Positions 9,758 to 19,590 of a stretch of 64,000 nucleotides of DNA are shown piece by piece. The stretch's first letter is position 1. The number at the start of each line of letters is the position of its first letter. The position numbers were made by a program, and so were the translations under genes. Origin of the DNA: Hondaea fermentalgiana (taxonomy: Eukaryota > Sar > Bigyra > Thraustochytrida > Thraustochytriidae). The stretch covers positions 290,130 through 354,129 of the forward strand of contig NPFB01000022.1 in assembly GCA_014084085.1 (NCBI GenBank), in the 5' to 3' direction. The notes under the pieces were generated by a model. The model made no database searches. It worked only from the letters and a program-made list of their open reading frames with translations, and was not told the origin of the DNA.

Positions 9758-12034
9758 ATGGACAATGAGATCATCAAGCTCGAGGAAGGATGGGCCGAGA
9801 TCGACAAGTCGATCGAGAAGCTGATCCGCATCCTCAGCCAGGAAAACCCGCAGGAAAGCCTGACGCGCAAGGAGTATGCCCATGTGTACACCAAGTGCTA
9901 CACCATGTGCACGCAACGGAGCCCGGACAACTTTAGTCAGGAGCTCTACACCCGCCATGGCGAACGCATCAAGGACTACCTGGAGAGCGCAGTGATGCCC
10001 GTTCTTCGTGAGAAGCGTGACGAGTATCTGCTCAAAGAGCTGGTGGTGCGGTGGAAGCAGCACGAAATCATGGACAAGTGGATGCGGCGCTTCTTCATGT
10101 ACCTGGACCGGTACCATGTGAAACACCACAGTCTGCCCGAGCTCCACGAGGCCTCGCTAAAGCTTTTCCGTACAATTGTCTTCCAGGAGGTCAAGCCGGC
10201 CTTTGTAGCAGCTATTCTTGCGCAAATTAACAAGGAACGCGACGGCGAGGTCGTGGACCGATTCCTACTCAAGCAATGCGTCGACATCTTTGGCAAGATG
10301 ATGCCTCAGCTCAAGGTGTACACGGCCAGTCTGGAGGAACCCCTGCTGGCGGATACGCGCGAAATGTACCGCAAAAAGGCGCAAGAATGGATCGAACAGG
10401 ACGCCCTTCCCGAGTACTTGCGCAAGGCCGAAGCATCGCTGGAAACCGAAGGCGAGCGCGTTGATAACTATCTCGAGGCGCAAACCAAACCAAGACTTCA
10501 GGGCGTGGTCATGGACGAGCTCCTGGCGCAGCATGAGATGGCCCTGCTCGAAAAGGAGGGATCCGGATGTCGCGCGTTGCTACGCGACGACAAGAGCGAG
10601 GACCTCGCCCGACTCTTCAAGCTCTACCAAAAGGTCGAAAACGGTTTGGAACCCATTGCTGCGATCGTAAAGGAGCATGTCACGAAGCAAGGCGTGGAGA
10701 TTGTCAAGAAGCGAGAGACGGTCCTCGCCTCTGCACAATCCCAAAAGGAGAAGGACGCGCACGATCCCACCTTTGTGCAAAGCCTCTTGGACCTCCACGA
10801 AAAATATCAGAGCCTCGTCAAGAAAGAGTTCGAGGGCGACAGTTTCTTTCAAAAGGCGCTCAAGGAAGCATTTGAGACGTTTGTCAACCAAGATGTTGGC
10901 AAGCGCTCCAACGCAGAACTCCTGGCCAACTTTTGCGATCGCATCCTGAAAACGGGTGGCGTCAAACTCTCCGATACCGAAATGGAGAGCCTGCTTGAGC
11001 GCACCGTTCAGCTCTTTAGCTATCTATCCGAGAAGGACACCTTTGCGGACGTGTACAGAAACCAGCTCGCCAAGCGCCTGCTCATGAATCGCTCAGCCTC
11101 GGACGATGCCGAGCACTCGATTATTAGCAAGCTGCGTCTACGCTGCGGCGCCCAGTTCACCTCCAAGATGGAGGGCATGGTCAAGGATCTGCTCACAGGC
11201 AATGACTTCAAAAAAGACTTCAAGGAGCAAGTGCGCACCAAGCCCGAGGTTCTCGTCCAGGCCTCGCTGGCTTCCGAACTCTCTGCGAGCGCCCCGGGAG
11301 ACCTGGTTGTAATTGATGGCGTCGAGTTCACCGTCGAGGTCCTCACGACGGGCCACTGGCCATCGTACAAGATGGTGCCCATTGAGCTTCCCCCTGAGCT
11401 TCTCAAGTGCATAAGCGTCTACCAGGCCTTTTACGACAATAAAACTTCCCAGCGTTGCCTCAAGTGGGTTCACTCCCTCGGGAACTGTTCTGTACGCGCG
11501 CAGTTTAAGCGTACCTATGACCTTCAAGTCACCACCTTGCAAGCTTGTGCGCTGCTTCAGTTCAACGCCGTACCGGAGGACGAGTACATTTCCTTCCAAG
11601 ACATGGTGACGCGCCTCAACGTCGAGGAGGAGGTTGCCAAGCGCATCTTGCATTCTCTTTCGTGCGCCAAACATCGCGTCATCGAAAAGGAGCCCAAGTC
11701 AAAGGGAATCTCGCGCACCGACAAGTTTAAATTCAACTCTTCTTTCCAATCACCGATGCGCAAGCTTCGTCTCCCCATGGCCTCTCTCGATGAGTCGTCG
11801 AATCCGAAACGCGTGCAGGAGGACCGATCGATCGCCATTGAGGCCGCCATCGTTCGTATCATGAAAGCGCGCAAGCGTCTCTCGCACCAGGAGCTCGTTG
11901 CCGAGGTTCTCTCGCAACTCCACTTTTTCTCACCGGCCCCTCGTGTCGTCAAGAGGAGAATCGAGCATCTCATTGATCGCGAGTACCTCGAGCGAGACGA
12001 GTCGCAAGCTAACTTTTACAAATATCTTGCGTAA
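9758..12034 (+). CDS. CUL1: Cullin, CUL1 type
   Basis: A 758-residue cullin, the scaffold of an SCF-type E3 ubiquitin ligase: its N-terminus binds Skp1/F-box adaptors and its C-terminus binds Rbx1. The start is the ATG at 9758 (context AAAAGATGG); the frame extends upstream but without a credible ATG. The N-terminal cullin repeats read like plant CUL1 ('YTKCYTMCTQRSP', 'PVLREKRDEYLLKEL', 'SGCRALLRDDK' near residue 270). The cullin homology region contains 'NQLAKRLLMNRSASDDAEH' and 'QFTSKMEGMVKD'. The C-terminal winged helix carries 'IVRIMKARKRL', where Lys703 is the expected NEDD8 attachment site, and the protein ends in the standard 'YLERDESQANFYKYLA'. Length and motifs are complete. A short insertion precedes 'LTTGHWPSYK'. 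Confidence 0.95.
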   Translation: MDNEIIKLEEGWAEIDKSIEKLIRILSQENPQESLTRKEYAHVYTKCYTMCTQRSPDNFSQELYTRHGERIKDYLESAVMPVLREKRDEYLLKELVVRWKQHEIMDKWMRRFFMYLDRYHVKHHSLPELHEASLKLFRTIVFQEVKPAFVAAILAQINKERDGEVVDRFLLKQCVDIFGKMMPQLKVYTASLEEPLLADTREMYRKKAQEWIEQDALPEYLRKAEASLETEGERVDNYLEAQTKPRLQGVVMDELLAQHEMALLEKEGSGCRALLRDDKSEDLARLFKLYQKVENGLEPIAAIVKEHVTKQGVEIVKKRETVLASAQSQKEKDAHDPTFVQSLLDLHEKYQSLVKKEFEGDSFFQKALKEAFETFVNQDVGKRSNAELLANFCDRILKTGGVKLSDTEMESLLERTVQLFSYLSEKDTFADVYRNQLAKRLLMNRSASDDAEHSIISKLRLRCGAQFTSKMEGMVKDLLTGNDFKKDFKEQVRTKPEVLVQASLASELSASAPGDLVVIDGVEFTVEVLTTGHWPSYKMVPIELPPELLKCISVYQAFYDNKTSQRCLKWVHSLGNCSVRAQFKRTYDLQVTTLQACALLQFNAVPEDEYISFQDMVTRLNVEEEVAKRILHSLSCAKHRVIEKEPKSKGISRTDKFKFNSSFQSPMRKLRLPMASLDESSNPKRVQEDRSIAIEAAIVRIMKARKRLSHQELVAEVLSQLHFFSPAPRVVKRRIEHLIDREYLERDESQANFYKYLA

Positions 12035-12629
12035 CGTCGCAGCCTGTGTGCGCGCGTGGACTGGATTCTTTTTCTTTTTATACGTTCTTTATTCTTCCGA
12101 TTTCTTGTTGCAGCGGTTGGTCATTTTTGCAGAAAACGATAAATCCGCTCACCTGCCCAATTCTGCCCACCAGTACTCTTTGCGGCTTGTCCTCGAGACC
12201 ATCGCTTCTTTCCGTGGAAGTGTGCAACAAGTGATCAATGATGACACTCCGAATCTCTACACTGTGGAAAATCGATCCGTTAATTTTCGTTTCCAGTACT
12301 TTTACACTTCTGCATAGGTAAAGCCTAGGCTTGATTTTGTTGCGAGGCGTTACCAGGTCTGTTCGCCTCTCAAATCACTCGACTTGGCCTGCTCTGTCTC
12401 TCGGCCTCCCTGACCACCACTCAATGTCAATATACACTTTGCATGTAAAAAGTATACAATGGAGATTTGCAGAGACCTGGCATTGATCAAGTCTGGGCAG
12501 CGAGTGCTCAGTGCCCACCTTTGCCCACAATGTTGATAGATTCGCGTACATTGCCATGAACTAATTTGTGACTCCGACCTGAGACGCTGACGCGCAAATT
12601 GCAAACTGTATCAGAGTGGGCGCGGGCCA
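12035..12629. other. Intergenic region
   Basis: This is the 3' flank of CUL1 and the upstream region of the next gene. It is fairly AT-rich up to about 12480 and includes 'agcctaggct' at 12322-12331. I see no coding frame I would defend. Confidence 0.5.
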
Positions 12630-14774
12630 ATGGTTGAAGGCCTTCGGGCCAGCGTCGACGTCTGGCCAGAACCGCGGGCCGAACGAGATGGCACGGGACT
12701 AGCCTTGTCGTCACCAAAGGACGAGTCAGCCGCGGACATACGCGAGGCCACGAGACCTCGACCAAGCTCCGGTGACCCTGCTCAAATCTCCTCATCTCCC
12801 CTGCCATCTCTTGCGCACGCTCTCAGCTTTGGAACAAGTAGGAGCATTTCGGGAGATCTCTTGGCGCTTGTGCCATGGTGTACGAGATCAACCTTTATTG
12901 AAAGCTTTGATATCGCTTTGCAAACGTTGTTTACCGCAATTGCTGCCACGACAGTCGTCCCGCTCATGCTTCTCTGGCTGAACCATACGGAGGACATAGA
13001 CTCGTGGAAAGTCAACACAACTGCTGCAGAAAGCATTGTCCTTCACAGCCAGGCCCACATGCCGGAGAAGTCAATCGTTAGTACACTCATCGAATCTTCG
13101 TTCCCAAGAGTAATTGGCGTCACATGGGTGCCCCTGTTGCTCGTTTCGCTTCTCGAGATGCAGGGAAGGCGAAGAACGCTCCTCCCCCTCTTTTTTTTCG
13201 CTTACGCGGTTATCTACTCGTATCTTTTGCATGGTCCATGGAAGCTGAACCTTGGAGGCTGGTTTCTTACACAAATGTACTATCTTGGTACACTGATCTT
13301 CCTCAAGGTGTTCCTGCCTTGCGACAGCGCCGTGTGGCTGCTCATGTTGTGCATGATTTTGGCATTGGGTCTCTCTCAGATGGGAGTGCAGATTCTCGTC
13401 AGTCTGGCGCGGTCCAGCGAGGAAATTCTCGTTCTCATTTCCGTCGTGGTCGTCCCTGCTCTGCGCGAGAGCATGCTTATGCCCCTTCGATTCGTTCTTC
13501 ATATATTCATGACGAACGAAAGAATTTCTGGCACAGGGGTCAGAGTACCTCACACGTTGTGTTTAATTCTTGTACTTTACCCGATGATCGGAACGTCAAT
13601 TTTTGGCCGTCTGATGACTCAGTCCATTAAATCTCCCGCACTATTGGCTATCTCGATCCTGGCACAAAGTATTATTGAGGCAGGTCTACGGTTGACCATG
13701 TTTCAACGTGATGACTTTATCTGGAAGTCTTGCGTTCGGGTCACGCGAGTTCACTCTTTGCAGTCCTTTAAGATTCGCAAGTTGCAACAGAAAACGTCCT
13801 TCTTCTTTCACTCAAGAGTGCAAGAGACGATCGAATTCACCACCATTTTTGTCATTTGCGAAATGGTGTGCGAGTATGTGGCAATTCTCTCCACTGGCTT
13901 TTTCCTGCCCATGTGTTGGGACATTCGATACATGTTTTCCTTTCGGGAGTACATTGCCGAAGACTACCTATTCGGCGATTTCGACCTCAAGTGGACTGTT
14001 CTCGCCACCTTTCTCATGCTAATCGCAGAAATTACTGTAGATACTCTCGCGGGCATGTACGAGATATCACGCATGAAAATGCCTCTTGTAGAAACATGGG
14101 CGAGCATCAAGCCTCTTGGGAGGGCCTTTCTTTTTCTCATACCTGTGATTTTCGGTATTTCTTCGACACTCAATGCTGCCTTTAGCACGGCCAACTTCAG
14201 GTACAGATCATGCCACACGGCGAATATATGCTATTGCCATGAAGATGATTCCAACATCATCCTCAAAGACTATTGCAGGTTTCTTTATCCGGTCACGGAC
14301 GGTGTACCTTCTGGATTGCAGGCGTTTATTATTCAGGGCAAATCCACAGCACTCGACTACCCTTTTGAACCCATTGACGAGTTCTGGATTCGACCACATG
14401 GAAGTTCGCTCTCCTTCGCGGGCTACTTTATTGACAATGGGGTCAACTCCTTTGCAGATTTCGACGTCCCTGCTGCCGTAGCACGCGCGTACGAGGTGTC
14501 TGACCCAAATGGCCTTGGCGAGGGCTTTCACTTTAGCGCAAACCAGCCAGGACTTGCAATTTTTGTTCTTCGTGAAGGTACAGCTCCAAAAATAACACAC
14601 GTGCACGGGGCGCTTTGCAATGCCACAGAGGAGGCAAGCGATGTGGATCCAGCAAAGCACATGCCGCCTGTGGTGATTTTGGATGCGCCTACACCTGAGC
14701 TCTTTGTGCAGGCTGCGATGGATTTGATCCCGCAAGATCGTCGTCCAAGTCAATTGTGCGAAGAGGGCAGATGA
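12630..14774 (+). CDS. Uncharacterised polytopic membrane protein
   Basis: I do not recognise this family. The frame starts at the ATG at 12630 and encodes 714 residues; no other ATG occurs before the first membrane segment. A soluble Ser/Pro-rich N-terminus of about 90 residues is followed by roughly eleven hydrophobic segments. The first is 'FTAIAATTVVPLMLLWL', and the last is around 'AFLFLIPVIFGISSTL'. A basic loop 'SFKIRKLQQKTSFF' lies in the middle. After the last segment comes a Cys-containing region ('SCHTANICYC') and a soluble tail of about 200 residues. Transporter, channel or scramblase roles are all possible, but nothing in the sequence decides. It lies tail to tail with the VTT-domain gene, with 292 bases between them. 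Confidence 0.6.
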   Translation: MVEGLRASVDVWPEPRAERDGTGLALSSPKDESAADIREATRPRPSSGDPAQISSSPLPSLAHALSFGTSRSISGDLLALVPWCTRSTFIESFDIALQTLFTAIAATTVVPLMLLWLNHTEDIDSWKVNTTAAESIVLHSQAHMPEKSIVSTLIESSFPRVIGVTWVPLLLVSLLEMQGRRRTLLPLFFFAYAVIYSYLLHGPWKLNLGGWFLTQMYYLGTLIFLKVFLPCDSAVWLLMLCMILALGLSQMGVQILVSLARSSEEILVLISVVVVPALRESMLMPLRFVLHIFMTNERISGTGVRVPHTLCLILVLYPMIGTSIFGRLMTQSIKSPALLAISILAQSIIEAGLRLTMFQRDDFIWKSCVRVTRVHSLQSFKIRKLQQKTSFFFHSRVQETIEFTTIFVICEMVCEYVAILSTGFFLPMCWDIRYMFSFREYIAEDYLFGDFDLKWTVLATFLMLIAEITVDTLAGMYEISRMKMPLVETWASIKPLGRAFLFLIPVIFGISSTLNAAFSTANFRYRSCHTANICYCHEDDSNIILKDYCRFLYPVTDGVPSGLQAFIIQGKSTALDYPFEPIDEFWIRPHGSSLSFAGYFIDNGVNSFADFDVPAAVARAYEVSDPNGLGEGFHFSANQPGLAIFVLREGTAPKITHVHGALCNATEEASDVDPAKHMPPVVILDAPTPELFVQAAMDLIPQDRRPSQLCEEGR

Positions 14775-15066
14775 CAGGCTTTTACACCAGCAAGAGAACG
14801 ACGGTGACTTTAAGTAGTATACTCGTGTGATCCTTTCTCCGAAGCGAGCAGTCACAAATGAACTTTCTGCTTCCGAACATTGGATGAAAATCCCGCAAGC
14901 ATTTCGCAGAACCCAGGTGAAATGCAATATTGTAAGTTCATCGGAAATAATTGAAAAAAGAGAAACAGATTCTTTGTGTCTATTCGCAGTTTCTTGATGT
15001 CTTCTCAGGCTACTATAACAAGACGAGTTTGATTCATCAAATAATCGGTCATATCTGGTTCTAGGT

Positions 15067-15951
15067 CTAGTCGGTTTTGGAGTGATTATTGTCAGTTGAA
15101 GTTGTCGAGGATGCAGACGTGAGTTTGCGCGATAAAAGCGGGAGAGCAGCAAGCACGGCAGCGCCCATTCCGAGCCGAAGGAGCATAGAAAAGCTCATAA
15201 GATCACCTGTCGTTTCAACAGAGCTAATCATGCTCCCCGCGCTGACAGTGACAAAATTGTATGGCAAAAGGCCAAGAAGAATCGAAGCAAAAAAAAGGGG
15301 CAATGGAACTTCTGCATGCGGAAGCACGATGTTAAGTAGCCACTGGGGCGTGACAGGGACCATGCGGAGAGACGCCAGGTAAAGTGTGAGGGCAACTGCG
15401 CCCTCTTCTCGGTGAACCTCACGTACTTTGGCGCGCAGCTTGAAGAGCGCCTTGGCGAACCGGCCTTGGGCCTCAGGGCCGGCTTTCGCGGCCATCTCCG
15501 CTGCACAAGCACGGGAAAGGAGGAAAGATAACGAGGCGCCGCACGCCGTGAGCACGCAAGAAAGAGGCCATCCCATCGGCAAGCCCCAGAGTGCCCCTGA
15601 CAGTACATTGAGCGCTGCTGCCCCAGGCACAGAAAAGGCTTGCTTGAACAGGTAGGCAACTGTAAAAGCGAGAAGAACCTCGAAGAAATGATGGTCAATC
15701 AGAACCTGCGCCGCCTCCTGCATTTGCTTGACGTCTGCGATGCTGCGCGGCAGCCGCACGAGGTCGTCCAGAGCCGCGCCATCCTTGAGAGCAGCCGCCG
15801 CCGGGGCGCCGCCATCCACGATCACTTGTACACTCTCCGCAAACTCAGACGCTGCCAACGCGCGTAGCCGCGTGCCTGCGACAACGAGCGCGAGCACCCC
15901 GCTCGCGAGCGCCACCGCCGCAACAAGAAGGTTCCACGGCCATCGCAGCAT
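15067..15951 (-). CDS. TMEM41/VTT-domain (SNARE-associated Golgi type) membrane protein
   Basis: A 294-residue protein of the DedA/VTT family. An N-terminal hydrophobic anchor is followed by the VTT core: 'VAYLFKQAFSVPGAAALNVL', then 'SGALWGLP', 'LASLRMVPVTPQWLLNIVLP' and 'LLGLLPYNFVTVSAGSMIS'. These match TMEM41-type proteins, whose relatives TMEM41B and VMP1 act as ER lipid scramblases needed for autophagosome and lipoprotein formation. TMEM41A is the closest match from memory. Length is normal for the family. The start is the only ATG before the core. Scramblase activity here is inferred from family membership. Confidence 0.85.
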   Translation of the reverse strand: MLRWPWNLLVAAVALASGVLALVVAGTRLRALAASEFAESVQVIVDGGAPAAAALKDGAALDDLVRLPRSIADVKQMQEAAQVLIDHHFFEVLLAFTVAYLFKQAFSVPGAAALNVLSGALWGLPMGWPLSCVLTACGASLSFLLSRACAAEMAAKAGPEAQGRFAKALFKLRAKVREVHREEGAVALTLYLASLRMVPVTPQWLLNIVLPHAEVPLPLFFASILLGLLPYNFVTVSAGSMISSVETTGDLMSFSMLLRLGMGAAVLAALPLLSRKLTSASSTTSTDNNHSKTD

Positions 15952-16367
15952 TGCCTGTGGATAGCCAGCTGCGTTTACACGGAACGTAATTTGCTAGGGC
16001 CTACGTGGAGAGTATCACCTGATTGACTGTGAGTTCCTGCGTGGAAATGATCAAAAGGACGCCGTCTATCTCCTTGTCAAACAAAATCAATTCGGAGCAG
16101 CCCTATTCATTCGGAAACATCGTTCCTTGGTGCCGATTGACTGTGCCCTTCATCCCAAGCTACATGCAGAACTTGACTTGTTCAAGTGCCTTGAACACAA
16201 TTCTCTTCCGACGTGTTGAGAAAAGGTCTCTTTAATCCTGCCTCTTTCTTAGCATCATCTCTTCGAACAGTTCAACACGTGGGCTTGTCATTCATCGGTT
16301 TTTATCCCTCGAACTTGCAAGTAAGCAAACAAACAGACTTAAGATTCATATGCACTTGATGGACATT
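15952..16367. other. Intergenic region
   Basis: This is the upstream region of the VTT gene and the 3' flank of the small unknown gene. Nothing specific is seen. Confidence 0.5.
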
Positions 16368-16922
16368 TCACCCTTCAAAAGGGCGTCGCCAACTGTGCAG
16401 GTGCCCAGTTTTTGGTGGAGTCCATGCGAGGCAGTTGATTCGATGAGCGCTTTTTTCTATCGAATGCCGGCCAGCATTGTAGTCCATTGAGGTAAAGTAA
16501 TCAGACTTTATTGGTTGGGTCGCGCCGCAAGTGCAAGCTCGCGCCCCAAAGTCAGCGAGGGAGAGAACTTCGGATTCCGCATCGCCCAGGACAGCTTTAA
16601 AGACACGCGCGAATGCAGGGTTTATAAGCACAATAGGCATGTGCTTGGGGCCAAACCAATGCACCCACACGCCATTCCCTTTCAGTTCGGCATCGTCCAC
16701 GCGGGACAAGAAAGTTGCCAAACCACGTGCTGTGGTGTGTTCTACAGGACCGAGGCGAGCGTTCACCTTGGCAACAACAGAAGGGAGCATCGACCACTGA
16801 ACGTTCGTTTTCACTTGCGCCAACGCGCGACCGAGCGGAGACCTCATACTCCAGCAATGCTCCAACTCTTTTAGTTCGCGTGCTTCCTTGGTCGATTGAA
16901 CATTGACGTTTTCATCGGCCAT
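16368..16922 (-). CDS. Small uncharacterised protein (184 residues)
   Basis: I do not recognise this protein. It starts at the ATG complementary to 16920-16922, with N-terminus 'MADENVNVQSTKEARELKEL'. The middle reads like a folded domain ('LATFLSRVDDAELKGNGVWV', 'FGPKHMPIVLINPAF') with a 'CTCG' motif near residue 130. The last 50 residues are less protein-like, and an AATAAA-type signal occurs in sense just before them. The true C-terminus may differ, for instance through an unseen intron. No signal peptide or membrane segment is apparent. Confidence 0.45.
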   Translation of the reverse strand: MADENVNVQSTKEARELKELEHCWSMRSPLGRALAQVKTNVQWSMLPSVVAKVNARLGPVEHTTARGLATFLSRVDDAELKGNGVWVHWFGPKHMPIVLINPAFARVFKAVLGDAESEVLSLADFGARACTCGATQPIKSDYFTSMDYNAGRHSIEKSAHRINCLAWTPPKTGHLHSWRRPFEG

Positions 16923-18454
16923 GTCTCTCGCAGTCGATCAAGTGCAGAGCAACCTTCTCTTCTTCCCGAGTGTAAATTTCCACCACGTCCGTCACGCCTC
17001 GCGTCGCGTTCCCAGCAGCCGTTGCTCCAGTAGGGTCAAGCCCCACGCTCGACGCACAACGCCCGAGTCCGCTGAGCCCGTTCTAGGTCTTGCCTTCGCG
17101 CCGTGTCATTTGCCGGCAGTTCCTCTGAGTCGTGCGCGCGGCCTGCGCTGCTCGCTGCTGCGAGTATACCTGTGTCTATCTCCGTTGAGGAGACGCAACG
17201 CGCGATGCGCGGCCGCTTGGGGTTTGCCGCTGCAGATAACGAAGGGGAACCCTTGAGTTGATACCAGCTTATGGGGTGATCAGTCGAACCGCTCGCATGG
17301 CGGCGTTTGGCTCCTTGTCTCGTCAAGGCTCACCGCAGAGGAGATTTGGACAACAACCAAGACCGATAGAGTTCTTTGCTTTCGAGACCTTTGGCCCGAT
17401 GTAGAAAGGCAATGACCACGGCTGGCGTTGTGCATGTCTTCATCTCCGTTTGGCGTCTCCAACGAGTCCTGCTTTTTGTTGCATCGCATTGCAGCGCTAG
17501 CACCTTGCCCTGCGGATCCATTGTCACAAATGCACCACCTCACAAAGTCGCCCGGCGCTTCCTTCGATTGCCATGAAAGAAGCTGCAGATACCTCCGCCC
17601 ATAACGATGCCTTGCTGGTCCTCACAAGCTTTTATCTTTCTTGCGCCTATAAGGTCCGACCCATGATGTGGCAGTGGCCATGGTGGCTGTGGCTGTCGCG
17701 CGCAGCCTGCTGCTGGGAAGTTGTTATACCATGGTGAATGGCAGGTTCGTGGAGACGCGGCCGTGCCGAAGATACCGCAAGCGTCCAAAATACGTGGTTA
17801 GTATTACAAGTGCCCGCTGCTGCGACTGCGGGTATCAATCGTGACATGGCCAGGCAGCTGCAGCAGCAGCTGCAGTTGCTACTGCTGCTGCGGCTGATGG
17901 AGTGAAGGCGCCAGTATACCCCATTAGGCTTCACAGCCAATTTTTTGAAGCCTGGTGCACACCGGCAATGGCGACACACATCGGAGCCAGCCGTGGTTGG
18001 TGAAGACCTTGCCAAGGCTCCGAACCCTACTTGCCTAATTTGGCACGCGGCCCAAAACCACTTTGTAGGAGTCTCCCCACAGGGACAAAATCCATCAATT
18101 TGTTTCGGTGGTAGAATAACACACCCCAACATAACCCGCGGCTGCTGCCGACAATGACCGGACGGGTCGGGATCTAAAATCAGGCATGACTGATTCCTGA
18201 AAGCCGTCTATTTTTGGAAAGGTTGTGCATCGTCTGCGGCAGCGGCTACTCCTGATGTGTGCGCGGCAGGTTAAGGTGGACACCAAAGTCCGGCCTTGAG
18301 ACAAGAGCAAGTCCGCTGCAGCTGCAGCAGGCAGACCAGAAACTCCCAGCCATCCTTGCGAACACAGCAATTGTCTCTGTCCAGAAAAGGCTGGGAAAAT
18401 CGGCGCTGGCAAGGTGGCAGTGGGCGGTGGCTGTGGCTGGAGGCGGCAGTGCGA

Positions 18455-18491
<37 letters not shown>

Positions 18492-18675
18492 AGCGACAGA
18501 GCGTCGTCTTCTAGGATCGCTTGGCTGGCTTCGTGTGGTGCGGCCGTCACTGCGCTGCCCGGTGGAGCGACCACGGTGGGATTCGTTAAAGTGGGCTGAG
18601 CTCGTGCAGAAAGAAAGTTGCTGAGCGAGAAGAGGAAGGAAACACTGAGTCAATTGCGGTCAAGGGAGAGCTGCA
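16923..18675. other. Long divergent spacer with CAG/CTG-rich DNA
   Basis: This spacer separates the small unknown gene (-) from the next membrane-protein gene (+). It contains PstI/PvuII-like 'cagctgcag' repeats near 17848-17890 and a CTG array (listed separately). Frames across it are Cys/Ser/Gln-rich translation of repeats. No gene is supported. Confidence 0.5.
18455..18491. repeat. (CTG)n trinucleotide array
   Basis: About twelve uninterrupted CTG units, noncoding as far as I can tell, about 185 bases upstream of the ATG at 18676. Confidence 0.95.
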
Positions 18676-19590
18676 ATGGCCACCGACGGTACGGCCCCGC
18701 CGGATGCGGGTGCAGTCGATGTTGAGGTGCCTGCCGCACAAGGCACCACACAGATCGAGGATGCTGTTGAAGGGAGAAAAGGGATTTTCACGCAGAGACA
18801 AATCAAGGGCTTGGTGGGCTTGGCGTTGTTTGGCACGATTCTTGCGACTTTGTGCTACACTTTGGTGCGTGACCTCTCTAGTAGCGGTGCAGAAAGAGCA
18901 AATGAGACGTCTAGGCTCGGGAATAACATCACCAAAACTTCTTTGGTGACAACAAGCCCGTACGATGAGGAGGCCCAGATATGCGAGGTCATCTGTGAAG
19001 ATGATTCTCGCGGCATCGAAGACTGCTCGAACGACAGAGAAGCTGAAGGAGACTGTGAACGTCTTAATAACGGCTACATACCGCGGTTCAGAATCTTCCT
19101 TGCAATTGGATTTGCTGAATCCTTCGGCATGGACGTATGGCAAATATTTCATCATGCAACCACGCCTCAGGAACAACCACACGCATGGTTGTACTCCTGC
19201 ACCGCTGTGATAATCAATCTCACTTACATCTTGACCCAAAAAGATTTTTGGGCTCTGCTCGAAATTGTTGGAGATATAGTTGCGGTTACTTATGGCCTGA
19301 ACCAACAGCAGGGAGGGCCTCAATATCAAAGAGGGCCTCCACAGCTAAGTTGGCCTCCACAACAAGGAGGGGATATCGACCCTGATAAGATTCACCTTCT
19401 TGTATGGCTCGCAGTTTCACTGGCTGCCGGTTCGGCGTATGGAGCCGCCATGGAGCGCCTCACGCTTTCAATCGCTGGTATCAGCGCTGCCGGTGATGTC
19501 GATGAATGTATAGCGTGGTTGTTCTGGGGCCTTCAAGTGATTGCGGCAGCTGCTGTCTCATTCCTCCTTCCTCTTGCTTTAGGCCAGTGA
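18676..19590 (+). CDS. Uncharacterised membrane protein (304 residues)
   Basis: I do not recognise this protein. It starts at the ATG at 18676. An acidic N-terminus of about 38 residues is followed by a membrane segment ('GLVGLALFGTILATLCYTLV'), then a loop with N-glycosylation sequons (NET, NIT) and about four cysteines ('CEVICEDD', 'DCSNDREAEGDCE'). That pattern suggests a luminal, disulfide-bonded segment. Further hydrophobic stretches lie at about 135-215. A Gln/Gly/Pro stretch follows ('NQQQGGPQYQRGPPQLSWPP'), then two C-terminal segments, including 'LQVIAAAAVSFLLPLALG'. Four to six membrane spans are likely. The Pro/Gln stretch could be a protein-binding linker. Confidence 0.55.
   Translation: MATDGTAPPDAGAVDVEVPAAQGTTQIEDAVEGRKGIFTQRQIKGLVGLALFGTILATLCYTLVRDLSSSGAERANETSRLGNNITKTSLVTTSPYDEEAQICEVICEDDSRGIEDCSNDREAEGDCERLNNGYIPRFRIFLAIGFAESFGMDVWQIFHHATTPQEQPHAWLYSCTAVIINLTYILTQKDFWALLEIVGDIVAVTYGLNQQQGGPQYQRGPPQLSWPPQQGGDIDPDKIHLLVWLAVSLAAGSAYGAAMERLTLSIAGISAAGDVDECIAWLFWGLQVIAAAAVSFLLPLALGQ

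Noticed and set aside
17845..17895. Cluster of CAGCTG/CTGCAG palindromes as a factor-binding site
   Set aside because: It is explained more simply as degenerate CAG/CTG repeat DNA, which naturally forms such palindromes.
18095..18653. Minus-strand frames with Ser or Gln runs
   Set aside because: The runs are the CTG array translated. The flanks have no conserved sequence and the two frames overlap each other.
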